64,000 bases of DNA, taken from NCBI GenBank assembly GCA_963715655.1, contig OY970262.1, forward strand, positions 496,001 through 560,000. Reading direction: 5' to 3'. Position 1 is the stretch's first letter. Every line of letters starts with the position of its first letter. This stretch comes from JANQPD01 sp963715655. GTDB lineage: Bacteria; Bacteroidota; Bacteroidia; Flavobacteriales; Schleiferiaceae. Shown in pieces: positions 35,209 to 43,097 of this stretch. The notes below the pieces were generated by a model. It worked only from the letters and a program-made list of their open reading frames with translations, was not told the origin of the DNA and did not search any database. The translations under genes were made by a program, and so were the position numbers.

Positions 35209-36225
35209 ATGACCGAATCTTTTCAGCAAATCCTTTTCGACCGTATGCGCAATCAGCTTGACCCAAAAATTAGTTTGGTAGATGAGGTTGCCGAGGTGTT
35301 ACAATTAAGTGCAGATGCTTGCTACCGTAGAATTAGAGGAAACACCCAAATTACTTTTGAAGAAGCGGTAGCACTTGCACAACATGCGCGCATTTCTTTA
35401 AACGAAATTGCCGGTCAGGCCGATACCACCGCAGTGTTTGAACAATGGCCCATTATTAAAAACTTTGATGATTGCTACGATTACATGTGTCGCTCTTTAG
35501 AAACGCTAGAGCGCTTAAAAACTATAAAAGGGCACATGTTATATTATCAAGCCAAGGATATTCCGGTGTTTTATCATTTTTCGTTTCCCAGATTGGCTAA
35601 GTTTAAAATATACGTTTGGATGAAATCTGTGTATGATGTGCAAAAAATTGATGGGAAAAATTATAACATGGATATGATTCCCAAAAAGATTTTAGATGTT
35701 GCCAAAAAGCAATGGGAAGTTTTTAGTCAGCTTAACACCATTGAAATTTGGAACGACACCACCGTAACCAGTCTGGTAAAACAAATGGAGTATTATTATG
35801 AAGCCGGATTATTGGCATCTAAAGCAGAGGCAACGGAAATATGCGATGATTTTAGAAGTATGATGAAAAATATATACAAGCAAGCATTACAAGGCAATAA
35901 AGTACACGCCACTAATCATGATGTTTTTACTGGAGCTAAATATCAAATGTATTACCACGAAATTTTATTAATGGATAACACGGTGCTTGCCGATATGGGC
36001 GATGGGCGCATGGCTTACTTTTTACCTTATGCCGGTGTAAATTATGTAAGTACTACAGATCCAAAAGTGGTTTCTGAAATACTTGATTTTGTGCAAGCGC
36101 AAGCGCGCAAGTCTGCCTTAATTAGTGATGTGTCAGAAAAAGACCGCAACCGATTTTTTATACGCGTACGAAATCAAATTGATGAAGTGCGCGAGAAAAT
36201 CAAAAATATGGATCCGTTTTTATAA
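35209..36225 (+). CDS. Hypothetical protein with N-terminal HTH-like region
   Basis: I do not recognise a named family for this 338-residue protein. The first ~70 residues look like a helix-turn-helix (VAEVLQLSADACYRRIRGNTQITFEEAVALAQHARISLNEIA, read in pieces), close to the pattern of XRE-type domains in Bacteroidota regulators. The rest is alpha-helical with aromatic-rich stretches (WPIIKNFDDCYDYM, LAKFKIYVWMKSVYDV), and no signal peptide or transmembrane segment is visible. A transcriptional regulator is the best inference. It converges on a tiny membrane-peptide gene two bases away. Confidence 0.75.
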   Translation: MTESFQQILFDRMRNQLDPKISLVDEVAEVLQLSADACYRRIRGNTQITFEEAVALAQHARISLNEIAGQADTTAVFEQWPIIKNFDDCYDYMCRSLETLERLKTIKGHMLYYQAKDIPVFYHFSFPRLAKFKIYVWMKSVYDVQKIDGKNYNMDMIPKKILDVAKKQWEVFSQLNTIEIWNDTTVTSLVKQMEYYYEAGLLASKAEATEICDDFRSMMKNIYKQALQGNKVHATNHDVFTGAKYQMYYHEILLMDNTVLADMGDGRMAYFLPYAGVNYVSTTDPKVVSEILDFVQAQARKSALISDVSEKDRNRFFIRVRNQIDEVREKIKNMDPFL

Positions 36226-36227
36226 AC

Positions 36228-36335
36228 TTAAATAACGCCTGAAAAGAATAGAGAACCTGAGAGTATCATGGCTATGATTAAAATTACCAAGGCCATTTGA
36301 AATTTTTCTGCGTTTGAACGAGTAACTTTTTCCAT
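36228..36335 (-). CDS. Tiny tail-anchored membrane peptide, 35 aa
   Basis: A short frame not usually called by gene finders. It encodes MEKVTRSNAEKFQ, a charged N-terminus, then one hydrophobic helix, residues 14-34 (starting MALVILII), and a stop right after. The shape is a C-terminally tail-anchored single-pass peptide. It begins where the gap after the HTH-like gene starts and lies on the opposite strand. No homologue is known to me; the case rests on composition and on a similar frame next door. Confidence 0.45.
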   Translation of the reverse strand: MEKVTRSNAEKFQMALVILIIAMILSGSLFFSGVI

Positions 36336-36432
36336 GATTTTTCTGTTTGATTGATTACTCTAAGTTAATACAATATTGTAAACCTTTGGTAATAATAATA
36401 TTACAGAAAAACGAAGAATAAAATAAACGTGT

Positions 36433-36588
36433 TTAAAACGCAAAGTAGAAAGCGGCACATAAAATTACCATGATTAGTAAAATTACAATCACAATTTGTA
36501 AATAACTTTGGGGAGTGGGCTTGGGCTTATTTACTTTTCTAATTCTGCGTGCCCTTTGCTTAATGTGTCTTCTATCGGCTTTGTGCAT
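36433..36588 (-). CDS. Small tail-anchored membrane protein, 51 aa
   Basis: The first ~28 residues are strongly basic (MHKADRRHIKQRARRIRKVN), followed by a Pro-rich turn (KPKPTP) and one hydrophobic helix of about 20 residues that runs to the stop codon (QIVIVILLIMVILCAAFYF). The split between charged and hydrophobic halves and use of frame are typical of real small membrane proteins. Same strand as, and ~100 bases upstream of, the 35-residue frame, so the two could be one transcript. Function unknown. Confidence 0.5.
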   Translation of the reverse strand: MHKADRRHIKQRARRIRKVNKPKPTPQSYLQIVIVILLIMVILCAAFYFAF

Positions 36589-36678
36589 GTGCTAGTACAA
36601 TTTATTACTTTAAAGAGAGCTCGGGGTAGTTGTTTAAATGTACCTCCAAGGTAATAAAATTTAACTAACAGCCTACTG

Positions 36679-37083
36679 CTACGCTATAGGATTTAAAACT
36701 ACGCTAAAAATGGTAATACCATTGGGATCTCTACCATAGTGTAATTTATCAATAGCTTCCGTAATATCTTTTGCTCTAAAGTAACTGGTGTGCAATTCGT
36801 TTTGGCCTTTTACAGACCATTGAAGCGTGTAAGAATTTTTCTTATCTCGGTGCTCTTTTACGTATTCGAGCATTTGTTTTAACGCATCAATTTTATTGAA
36901 ACTGGTAACCGTATGAAACAAAAATGACTGATTATGTCGTGGATTTACCGTAATTACATCCAAACGAATGCCTGATGTGCCTTCTTGGTAGTCAAAAATC
37001 ATTTGTGTGCTCTCTAAACTTAGGTAAGATTCTATTTCCTTTTGAATCTTCGCTATCTCTAAATTGTGCTTATCCGCTGACAT
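36679..37083 (-). CDS. Hypothetical protein, 134 aa
   Basis: Not recognised. The start chosen, MSADKHNLEIA, avoids a 28-residue extension that overlaps the next gene. It is soluble, with no signal peptide; an N-terminal helix (IAKIQKEIESYLSLES) leads to mixed alpha/beta sequence with ITVNPRHNQSFLFHTVTSF, ALKQMLEYVKEHRDKKNSYTL in the middle and IDKLHYGRDPNGITIFSV at the end. Same strand as the gene upstream with ~40 bases between, so probably one operon. Confidence 0.72.
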   Translation of the reverse strand: MSADKHNLEIAKIQKEIESYLSLESTQMIFDYQEGTSGIRLDVITVNPRHNQSFLFHTVTSFNKIDALKQMLEYVKEHRDKKNSYTLQWSVKGQNELHTSYFRAKDITEAIDKLHYGRDPNGITIFSVVLNPIA

Positions 37084-37123
37084 GTTTCTTTTCGGCTTTT
37101 GATTAGAGTTGTAAAGGTAACAT

Positions 37124-37606
37124 TCATTCTTGAGGTGGCGAGTGTGTAAAGAAAACACGTAATCCACCCATTTCTAATGCCATATAATGCGCATCTAAAT
37201 AAATTATTTGCCACGTTTGCACAGGTTTAAGCACATTGGGTTTTAGTAATTCAATTTGTCCACTGGCCGTTAGTCTGTACAGCGGTCTTGCTTCTACACC
37301 GTATTCATTGGTGTTTTTTGGGTTTATAAGCTTTACTAACACGTTTGTTTTAAAAAACTGGTAGTAATCGGGCACCGCTTCTTGCAAATCATCTTTAGTG
37401 AGCGATTCCCCTTCTTCTAAGTAGCTTAAAGCTTCCCAAGCACCAAGTTGAATTAAACTATCTGCGTTGCCAGCAATGGCGGGTTTTTGTAACGTTAAAG
37501 TGGTAAATACCATGGTCAACGCTTCCTCCTGCTTTTCTGTATCAGTTGGTTGGGCGTTTAGGTAGTATCCGCTTATCGCGATAAGCAAAAGAAAAATTAT
37601 GCGCAT
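37124..37606 (-). CDS. Secreted hypothetical protein, 160 aa
   Basis: Not recognised. It starts with a signal peptide (MRIIFLLLIAISGYYLNAQ) that predicts export to the periplasm. The mature part is mostly alpha/beta with no Cys; notable stretches are EALSYLEEGESLTKDDLQEA and LTASGQIELLKPNVLKPVQTW. It stands between the nrdA terminator and the following hypothetical gene on the same strand. Nothing suggests a function. Confidence 0.68.
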   Translation of the reverse strand: MRIIFLLLIAISGYYLNAQPTDTEKQEEALTMVFTTLTLQKPAIAGNADSLIQLGAWEALSYLEEGESLTKDDLQEAVPDYYQFFKTNVLVKLINPKNTNEYGVEARPLYRLTASGQIELLKPNVLKPVQTWQIIYLDAHYMALEMGGLRVFFTHSPPQE

Positions 37607-37617
37607 GGTGTAAAACT

Positions 37618-37654
37618 AAAAAAAGCCAACACGCAAAATACGTGCTGACTTTTT
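37618..37654 (-). terminator. Terminator of the nrdB-nrdA operon
   Basis: On the minus strand AAAAAGTCAGCACG pairs (with two G-U pairs) to CGTGTTGGCTTTTT around a seven-base loop, ending in a T run. It lies 35 bases past the nrdA stop codon. Confidence 0.75.
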
Positions 37655-37688
37655 AACTTGACTAAAAAACACTATTGTATATGCTCAC

Positions 37689-40154
37689 CTATGATCCACA
37701 GGCTTCGCAATCGTCAGGATTATCAATAGAACAGGCGATAATCTCTTCATCTTTAAATTCAGTAACGGCTTTAGCCATTTCAGTTACGCGTTTTTTACCC
37801 GCTTCGTTGGCTTGCTCCAAGTTTTCTTTTGCTTGAATTTTTTCCGTTTGCTTTGCTTCGGTTACTGGTTCCATTTGGCTTTTACCTTGTTTTTGCACGG
37901 TAAATTTAATGGCATCACTAGCCGCTTTAGTACGTAAATAATACATACCCGTTTTCAATCCTTTTTCCCAAGCGTAAAAGTGCATACTGGTAAGCTTACC
38001 AATGTTGGCACTCTCTACAAATAAGTTTAGCGATTGACTTTGATCGATAAATGCACCACGGTCGGCACTCATATCAATGATGTCTTTCATGCTCATTTCC
38101 CACACCGTTTTGTACATTTCTTTAATGTTATCCGGTATTACAGGAATATCTTGAATACTACCGTTTGCACGGATAATATCGTTTTTCAAATCTTCGTTCC
38201 ACAAACCAAGGTTCACTAAATCAAGTAATAAATGCTTGTTTACCACAATAAATTCACCGCTTAATACTCTGCGTGTGTAAATGTTGCTAGTATAAGGCTC
38301 AAAACATTCGTTATTTCCTAAAATTTGAGAAGTAGAGGCCGTTGGCATTGGCGCTAACAACAGGGAGTTACGCACACCGTGTTCCTTAATTTCATTGCGC
38401 AAAGCGCTCCAATCCCAATTTCCACTTAGTGCCTCCTCTTTTACACCCCACATGTTAAACTGAAATTCACCTTTACTTATCGGTGAACCCGGATAGGTTT
38501 CATAATGCCCATCGGCCTTAGCTTCATCTTTACTAGCACATAAAGAAGCATAGTAAATGGTTTCAAAAATATCCTTGTTTAGCTGCTTGGCTTCATCACT
38601 GGTAAAAGGAAGGCGTAGCATTATAAAGGTATCAGCCAAACCTTGTACTCCTAAACCAACTGGACGATGACGCATATTGCTGTTACGCGCTTCAGCTACT
38701 GGATAATAATTTCGGTCGATAATACGGTTTAAGTTTTTGGTTACTTTATAAGTAACATCAAACAAACGTTGGTGGTTAAACTTGTTGTCTTCCACATACA
38801 TAGGCAACGCTAGCGAAGCAAGGTTACATACAGCCACTTCATCGGGCGCGGTGTATTCTATAATTTCTGTACACAAGTTACTAGAGCGGATGGTACCCAA
38901 ATTCTTTTGGTTACTCTTGCTATTGGCCGCATCTTTATACAGCATGTAAGGCGTACCGGTTTCAATCTGACTCTCAGTTATTTTAGCCCAAAGATCACGA
39001 GCTTTTATAGTTTTACGACCTTTACCTTCTTTTTCGTATTTAGTGTATAAGGCGTTAAACTCTTCGCTATGCACATCTGCCAAACCCGGGCATTCGTTCG
39101 GATCCATCAAAGTCCATTCTCCATCCGTTTTTACACGTTGCATAAATAAATCTGGTGTCCAAAGCGCGTAAAATAAATCGCGGGCACGCATTTCTTCTTT
39201 ACCATGGTTTTTTCTTAAATCTAAAAAATCAAAAATATCGGCATGCCATGGCTCTAAGTAAATAGCGAAAGATCCTTTGCGCTTACCACCACCTTGATCT
39301 ACATAACGCGCGGTATCATTAAACACGCGCAACATGGGTACAATACCGTTTGAAGTTCCGTTAGTACCGCGGATGTAAGACCCTGTAGCGCGTACATTAT
39401 GAATAGAAAGACCAATACCACCGGCACTTTGAGAAATTTTAGAACATTGCTTTAGCGTATCATAAATTCCATCAATACTATCATCCTTCATGGTTAAAAG
39501 GAAGCAGCTGCTCATTTGTGGTTTTGGTGTACCAGAATTAAAAAGGGTAGGTGTGGCGTGTGTAAAGTATTTCTTGCTCATCAAGTCATACGTAGCAATG
39601 GCTTCCTCTAAATCATCTTTGTGAATACCAATGGCTACACGCATAAGCATGTGCTGTGGGCGCTCGGCAATTTTGCCGTTTACACGGAGAAGGTAGGAAC
39701 GCTCTAACGTTTTAAAACCAAAATAATCGTATCCAAAATCACGATCATAAATTAAGGTAGAATCTAAAAGAACCGCATTTTTTTCTATAATCTCAGCTAC
39801 ATCATCTGCGATAAGCGGAGAGTGTAAACCAGTTTTATCATTTACATAAGTATGCAAACCCTTCATGGTTTCAGAAAAGCTTTTTTCTGTGTTTTTATGT
39901 AGGTTAGAAACGGCAATACGTGCAGCTAATTGAGCATAATCGGGGTGACGTGTAGTCATGCTTGCCGAAACTTCCGCTGCAAGGCTGTCTAATTCTGAAG
40001 TAGTTACACCTTCATAAATGCCTTCAATCACTTTCATTGCTACATTGGTAGGATTTACCAATTCACTAAGGCCATAGCATAGCTTTTGAATACGCGCGGT
40101 TATTTTGTCAAATTTTACACTTTCTTTTCTACCGTCTCTTTTTAGTACGTACAT
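37689..40154 (-). CDS. nrdA: Ribonucleoside-diphosphate reductase, alpha subunit (class I)
   Basis: Large subunit that makes deoxyribonucleotides with the radical supplied by NrdB. 821 residues: an N-terminal ATP-cone allosteric domain (VLKRDGRKESVKFDKITARI at the start), the active-site Cys in SSCFLLTMKDDS (~218), NLCTEI with the second Cys, and VAVCNLASLALP, and the radical-relay Tyr region near the C-terminus. The last residues CEACGS give the redox-shuttle CxxC used by thioredoxin/glutaredoxin. It lies 66 bases behind nrdB in one operon with its own terminator. Confidence 0.96.
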   Translation of the reverse strand: MYVLKRDGRKESVKFDKITARIQKLCYGLSELVNPTNVAMKVIEGIYEGVTTSELDSLAAEVSASMTTRHPDYAQLAARIAVSNLHKNTEKSFSETMKGLHTYVNDKTGLHSPLIADDVAEIIEKNAVLLDSTLIYDRDFGYDYFGFKTLERSYLLRVNGKIAERPQHMLMRVAIGIHKDDLEEAIATYDLMSKKYFTHATPTLFNSGTPKPQMSSCFLLTMKDDSIDGIYDTLKQCSKISQSAGGIGLSIHNVRATGSYIRGTNGTSNGIVPMLRVFNDTARYVDQGGGKRKGSFAIYLEPWHADIFDFLDLRKNHGKEEMRARDLFYALWTPDLFMQRVKTDGEWTLMDPNECPGLADVHSEEFNALYTKYEKEGKGRKTIKARDLWAKITESQIETGTPYMLYKDAANSKSNQKNLGTIRSSNLCTEIIEYTAPDEVAVCNLASLALPMYVEDNKFNHQRLFDVTYKVTKNLNRIIDRNYYPVAEARNSNMRHRPVGLGVQGLADTFIMLRLPFTSDEAKQLNKDIFETIYYASLCASKDEAKADGHYETYPGSPISKGEFQFNMWGVKEEALSGNWDWSALRNEIKEHGVRNSLLLAPMPTASTSQILGNNECFEPYTSNIYTRRVLSGEFIVVNKHLLLDLVNLGLWNEDLKNDIIRANGSIQDIPVIPDNIKEMYKTVWEMSMKDIIDMSADRGAFIDQSQSLNLFVESANIGKLTSMHFYAWEKGLKTGMYYLRTKAASDAIKFTVQKQGKSQMEPVTEAKQTEKIQAKENLEQANEAGKKRVTEMAKAVTEFKDEEIIACSIDNPDDCEACGS

Positions 40155-40220
40155 GCGCTTTTTTAATTTTTTATTGTTGGAATATATGTGGGGTTGCTTT
40201 GGTTCAAAAGGGCAGATAAA

Positions 40221-41204
40221 CTAGAAATCTGCATCAAAAGATATGGCGTTGCTTTGCTGACCTTGTACTACGCCACTTTTTTGATATTCGGCTACGCGTT
40301 TTTCAAAAAAGTTGGTTTTGCCTTGCAGGCTAATCATATCCATAAAATCAAACGGATTTTCTACGTTGTATTCTTTTTGGCAGTTCAATTCTACTAAAAG
40401 ACGGTCGGTTACAAACTCTAAATACTGAGTCATTAAATCACTGTTCATCCCAATAAGTTTGGCTGGAAGCGATTCAGTAATAAATTCACGTTCAATAGTT
40501 AAAGCATCTAAAAGAATTTCACGAATACGCTCTTCGCTTACTTTATTTTTTAGGTGATTGTTATGCAAATGCACAGCAAAATCGCAGTGTAAGCCTTCAT
40601 CACGACTAATAAGCTCGTTAGAAAAAGTTAGTCCTGGCATAATGCCACGCTTCTTTAACCAAAAAATAGAACAGAATGCACCACTAAAGAAAATACCCTC
40701 TACCGCTGCAAAGGCAATAAGTCGTTCCGCAAAAGAATCTGACTCAATCCACTTAAGCGCCCAGTCTGCTTTCTTTTTAATGGCAGCAAAAGTTTCAATT
40801 GCGTTGAAAAGGCCATCACGCTCTGCACGGTCTTTAACATACGTATCTATTAATAAGGAGTAGGTTTCACTATGAATGTTCTCCATCATAATTTGGAAAC
40901 CGTAGAAAAACTTCGCTTCTGTGTATTGTACTTCACTTACAAAGTTTTCGGCTAAGTTTTCATTTACGATACCATCACTAGCCGCAAAAAAGGCTAAGAT
41001 GTGTTTTATAAAATAACGCTCATCGTCATTTAATTTATGCTCCCAATCGCTTAAGTCAGTGTGCAGGTCAATTTCCTCCGCTGTCCAAAAACTTGCTTCC
41101 GCTTTTTTATACCATTGCCAAATATCATGGTGTTCAATAGGAAAAAGTACAAAACGGTTTTTGTTTTCGGAAAGAATTGGTTCATTGTTGCTCATCTGCA
41201 TCAT
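40221..41204 (-). CDS. nrdB: Ribonucleoside-diphosphate reductase, beta subunit (class Ia)
   Basis: Small radical-generating subunit, 327 residues. All dinuclear metal ligands are present: D46, E108, H111, E169, E203 and H206; the radical Tyr is Y115. The surrounding FYGFQIMMENIHSETYSLL and IDTYVKD follow the eukaryotic-type R2 pattern more closely than the E. coli one. The C-terminal tail (FDADF) would bind NrdA. It is the first gene of the operon; a 22-base palindrome lies about 200 bases upstream. Confidence 0.96.
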   Translation of the reverse strand: MMQMSNNEPILSENKNRFVLFPIEHHDIWQWYKKAEASFWTAEEIDLHTDLSDWEHKLNDDERYFIKHILAFFAASDGIVNENLAENFVSEVQYTEAKFFYGFQIMMENIHSETYSLLIDTYVKDRAERDGLFNAIETFAAIKKKADWALKWIESDSFAERLIAFAAVEGIFFSGAFCSIFWLKKRGIMPGLTFSNELISRDEGLHCDFAVHLHNNHLKNKVSEERIREILLDALTIEREFITESLPAKLIGMNSDLMTQYLEFVTDRLLVELNCQKEYNVENPFDFMDMISLQGKTNFFEKRVAEYQKSGVVQGQQSNAISFDADF

Positions 41205-41405
41205 CGTTTATAGTGTTTCAAATTTTCTTACGGTTTGGCAGCGGCTAAGCCTAATGAAAATAACTTAAAATATTAAAAATCAGAATTTTAAGTCTTGTAA
41301 ATTTTACCTTACGGGGATAGCATTCCAAACTTGCTCTTCAAATGTTACTATAATAATCGGTGGAAGCAAACGGTTCTTTTTAACATTTAGGTGCACTTAT
41401 TAACA

Positions 41406-41427
41406 CGGCAAAATTTAAAATTTGCCG
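41406..41427. promoter_or_regulatory. Perfect palindrome upstream of nrdB (CGGCAAA-N8-TTTGCCG)
   Basis: Seven-base perfect arms around an A/T-rich centre, in the 320-base gap between nrdB and the DUF3109 gene. It lacks a T run, which makes a terminator less likely and a regulator-binding site possible. The rest of the gap shows no gene. Confidence 0.4.
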
Positions 41428-41523
41428 CAATGGCCACATTTACACAGGTTACAATAAAACCAAACTATTGATACATTATTTACTAAAGTTTAATTCACAC
41501 CGATTGTTAAAAACTGTTGATGA

Positions 41524-42099
41524 TTATCGCTTAGGCCAATTTTCCGCTACTTCCTCTAATTGATTGTACCACTCTGGGCCGTATTTGGTAATGAGCGCAT
41601 CCTTAAGAAACTTGTAAACAGGAACTTGCAAAGATTTGCCTAAATCACAAGCAGGAGCGCAGATTTGCCATTTGTGGTAATTAACGGCCTCATAGTGTGG
41701 ATATTTTTGAATACGCACGGGGTATAAATGGCAACTAATTGGTTTTCTGAATGCTGTGGCGCCTGCTTCCCAAGCTTTTTCAATACCACATTTAGTGGTG
41801 CCTTTTTCATCAAAAATTACATAGGCACATTCGGCACCGTTTACTAAAGGTGTTACGGGTTCATTGTCCATAAGATCTAATACCGAAGTGCCTTGTTGCT
41901 CAATAGCCAAAACACCTTCTGCACGTAAAAATGGTTTTACCTCTTCAAATACTTTCTCTAGCATTTTCACTTCCTCTTTTTCTAAAGGCGCGCCAGCATC
42001 ACCTTCTACACAGCAAGCACCTTTGCACTTGCTTAAATCACACACAAATTGTGTTTCTAGTAAATCTTCAGAAATAAGTGTTTCGTCAATAGCAATCAT
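41524..42099 (-). CDS. DUF3109 family protein (YkgJ-like Cys cluster)
   Basis: A 191-residue cytoplasmic protein of the Cys-rich UPF0153/DUF3109 family. The conserved cysteines are in FVCDLSKCKGACCVEGDAG near 20-40, ECAYVIFDEKGTTKCGIEKAW in the middle, ISCHLYPVRI, and ICAPACDLG, and are thought to bind an Fe-S or zinc centre. The start is set at MIAIDETLISED because the open frame upstream of it is translation of repeat island 3, which begins right at this ATG. Function unknown. Confidence 0.88.
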   Translation of the reverse strand: MIAIDETLISEDLLETQFVCDLSKCKGACCVEGDAGAPLEKEEVKMLEKVFEEVKPFLRAEGVLAIEQQGTSVLDLMDNEPVTPLVNGAECAYVIFDEKGTTKCGIEKAWEAGATAFRKPISCHLYPVRIQKYPHYEAVNYHKWQICAPACDLGKSLQVPVYKFLKDALITKYGPEWYNQLEEVAENWPKR

Positions 42100-42688
42100 G
42101 AGTGCAAAAATAAGTATAATGGAAGAAGGATAAGAGATTGGTTTCTCGCAAAGCCGCAAAGAAGAAAGCGCAAAGAAGCGGCAATAGTACACGGATTTTA
42201 CGGATAAAGCTGATAAACAAGAATTTTCCTCTGTGGTGAAAACCCAACCAGTGCCACGAATTGCTAACTGCTCAATAGCTAACTTCCTTTACTACCGTTA
42301 ATTGCAAACCGCCAACTTGCGTTTTTGCCTTTCTCTGCGTTACTCTGCGTACTCTACACCTCTGCGGTGGAAAAATATTTAGCGGCATTTCTCGCAAAGG
42401 CGCAAAAAAAAAGCGCAAAGAAGCGGCAATAGAACGCGGATTTTACGGATGAAATGGATAAATACGGATTTTTCTCTGTGTTACTCTGCACCTCTGCGGT
42501 GGAGAAATATTTAGCGGCATTTCTCGCAAAGCCGCAAAGAAGAAAGCGCAAAGAAGCGGCAAACGAAGGTTGCCACAGATTACCGGATTTTTGGAGGCAA
42601 TGAAATTTTCCAAAATATGCTAATCTACTCATAATATGCTTTCTATGTACTCTATATGGTAAAAAATAGATTCTCAAACAACCCCTCA
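42100..42688 (+). repeat. Repeat island 3, part A: modular words, including copies shared with island 2
   Basis: Modules beginning TTTCTCGCAAAGCCGC or its GGCGC variant occur near 42141, 42387 and 42518, each followed by GCGCAAAGAAGCGGCAA. Between them are two ACGCGGATTTTACGGAT-type modules and two CTCTGCACCTCTGCGG-type modules. From about 42581 the sequence matches the complement of 21275-21400 (GGAGGCAATGAAATTTTCCA). No true coding sequence; the frames here are repeat translations. Confidence 0.88.
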
Positions 42689-43075
42689 GTGCCGCTAATT
42701 ACCAACTTTTTCCAATTGCCAACTTCCAGTCCTTCAATTGCCGCTAATTGCCAACCGCCAATTTTTATTCTCTTTGAGTTCCTTTGCGACATTACCTACC
42801 CAGTGCCGCTAATTGCCAACTTTTTCCAATTGCCAACTTCCAGTCCTTCAATTGCCGCTAATTGCCAACCGCCAATTGTTATTCTCTTTGAGTTCCTTTG
42901 CGACATTACCTACCAAGTGCCGCTAATTGCCAACTTTTTCCAATTGCCAACTTCCAGTCCTTCAATTGCCGCTAATTGCCAACTGCCCAACTGCTAACTT
43001 GAGTCCATTAATTGCCGCTAATTACCAACTTGCGCTTCTTCAATTGCCAACTATCCTCCCTGTTTAAACTAAAAT
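42689..43075 (+). repeat. Repeat island 3, part B: 114-bp tandem repeat of CCGCTAATTGCCAAC words
   Basis: Two complete 114-base units (42689-42802, 42803-42916), nearly identical, and a third of about 67 bases, each opening GTGCCGCTAATT and containing CCAACTTTTTCCAATTGCC and CTTTGAGTTCCTTTGCGAC. The unit length is a multiple of three, so it reads as a 38-residue repeat in one frame, but this is a by-product of the DNA repeat. After the third unit the words continue irregularly to the exonuclease start. Confidence 0.9.
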
Positions 43076-43097
43076 CTCCACTAATTGTACTTACAGC

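Noticed and set aside
35070..35261. 63-codon frame overlapping the start of the HTH-like gene
   Set aside because: Overlaps a better frame and the M20 gene start region and shows no family features.
36679..37167. Longer form of the 134-residue hypothetical protein
   Set aside because: The 28 extra residues overlap the end of the upstream gene and look non-coding.
42354..42677. Minus-strand frame of 107 codons
   Set aside because: It is built from the island 3 modules and shares its peptide with the island 2 translation because the DNA is an inverted copy.
42656..42997. 113-codon frame with a near-perfect 38-residue repeat, resembling a repeat protein
   Set aside because: It is the translation of the 114-bp DNA tandem repeat of island 3; there is no promoter or signal, and the same words occur out of frame in the other islands.
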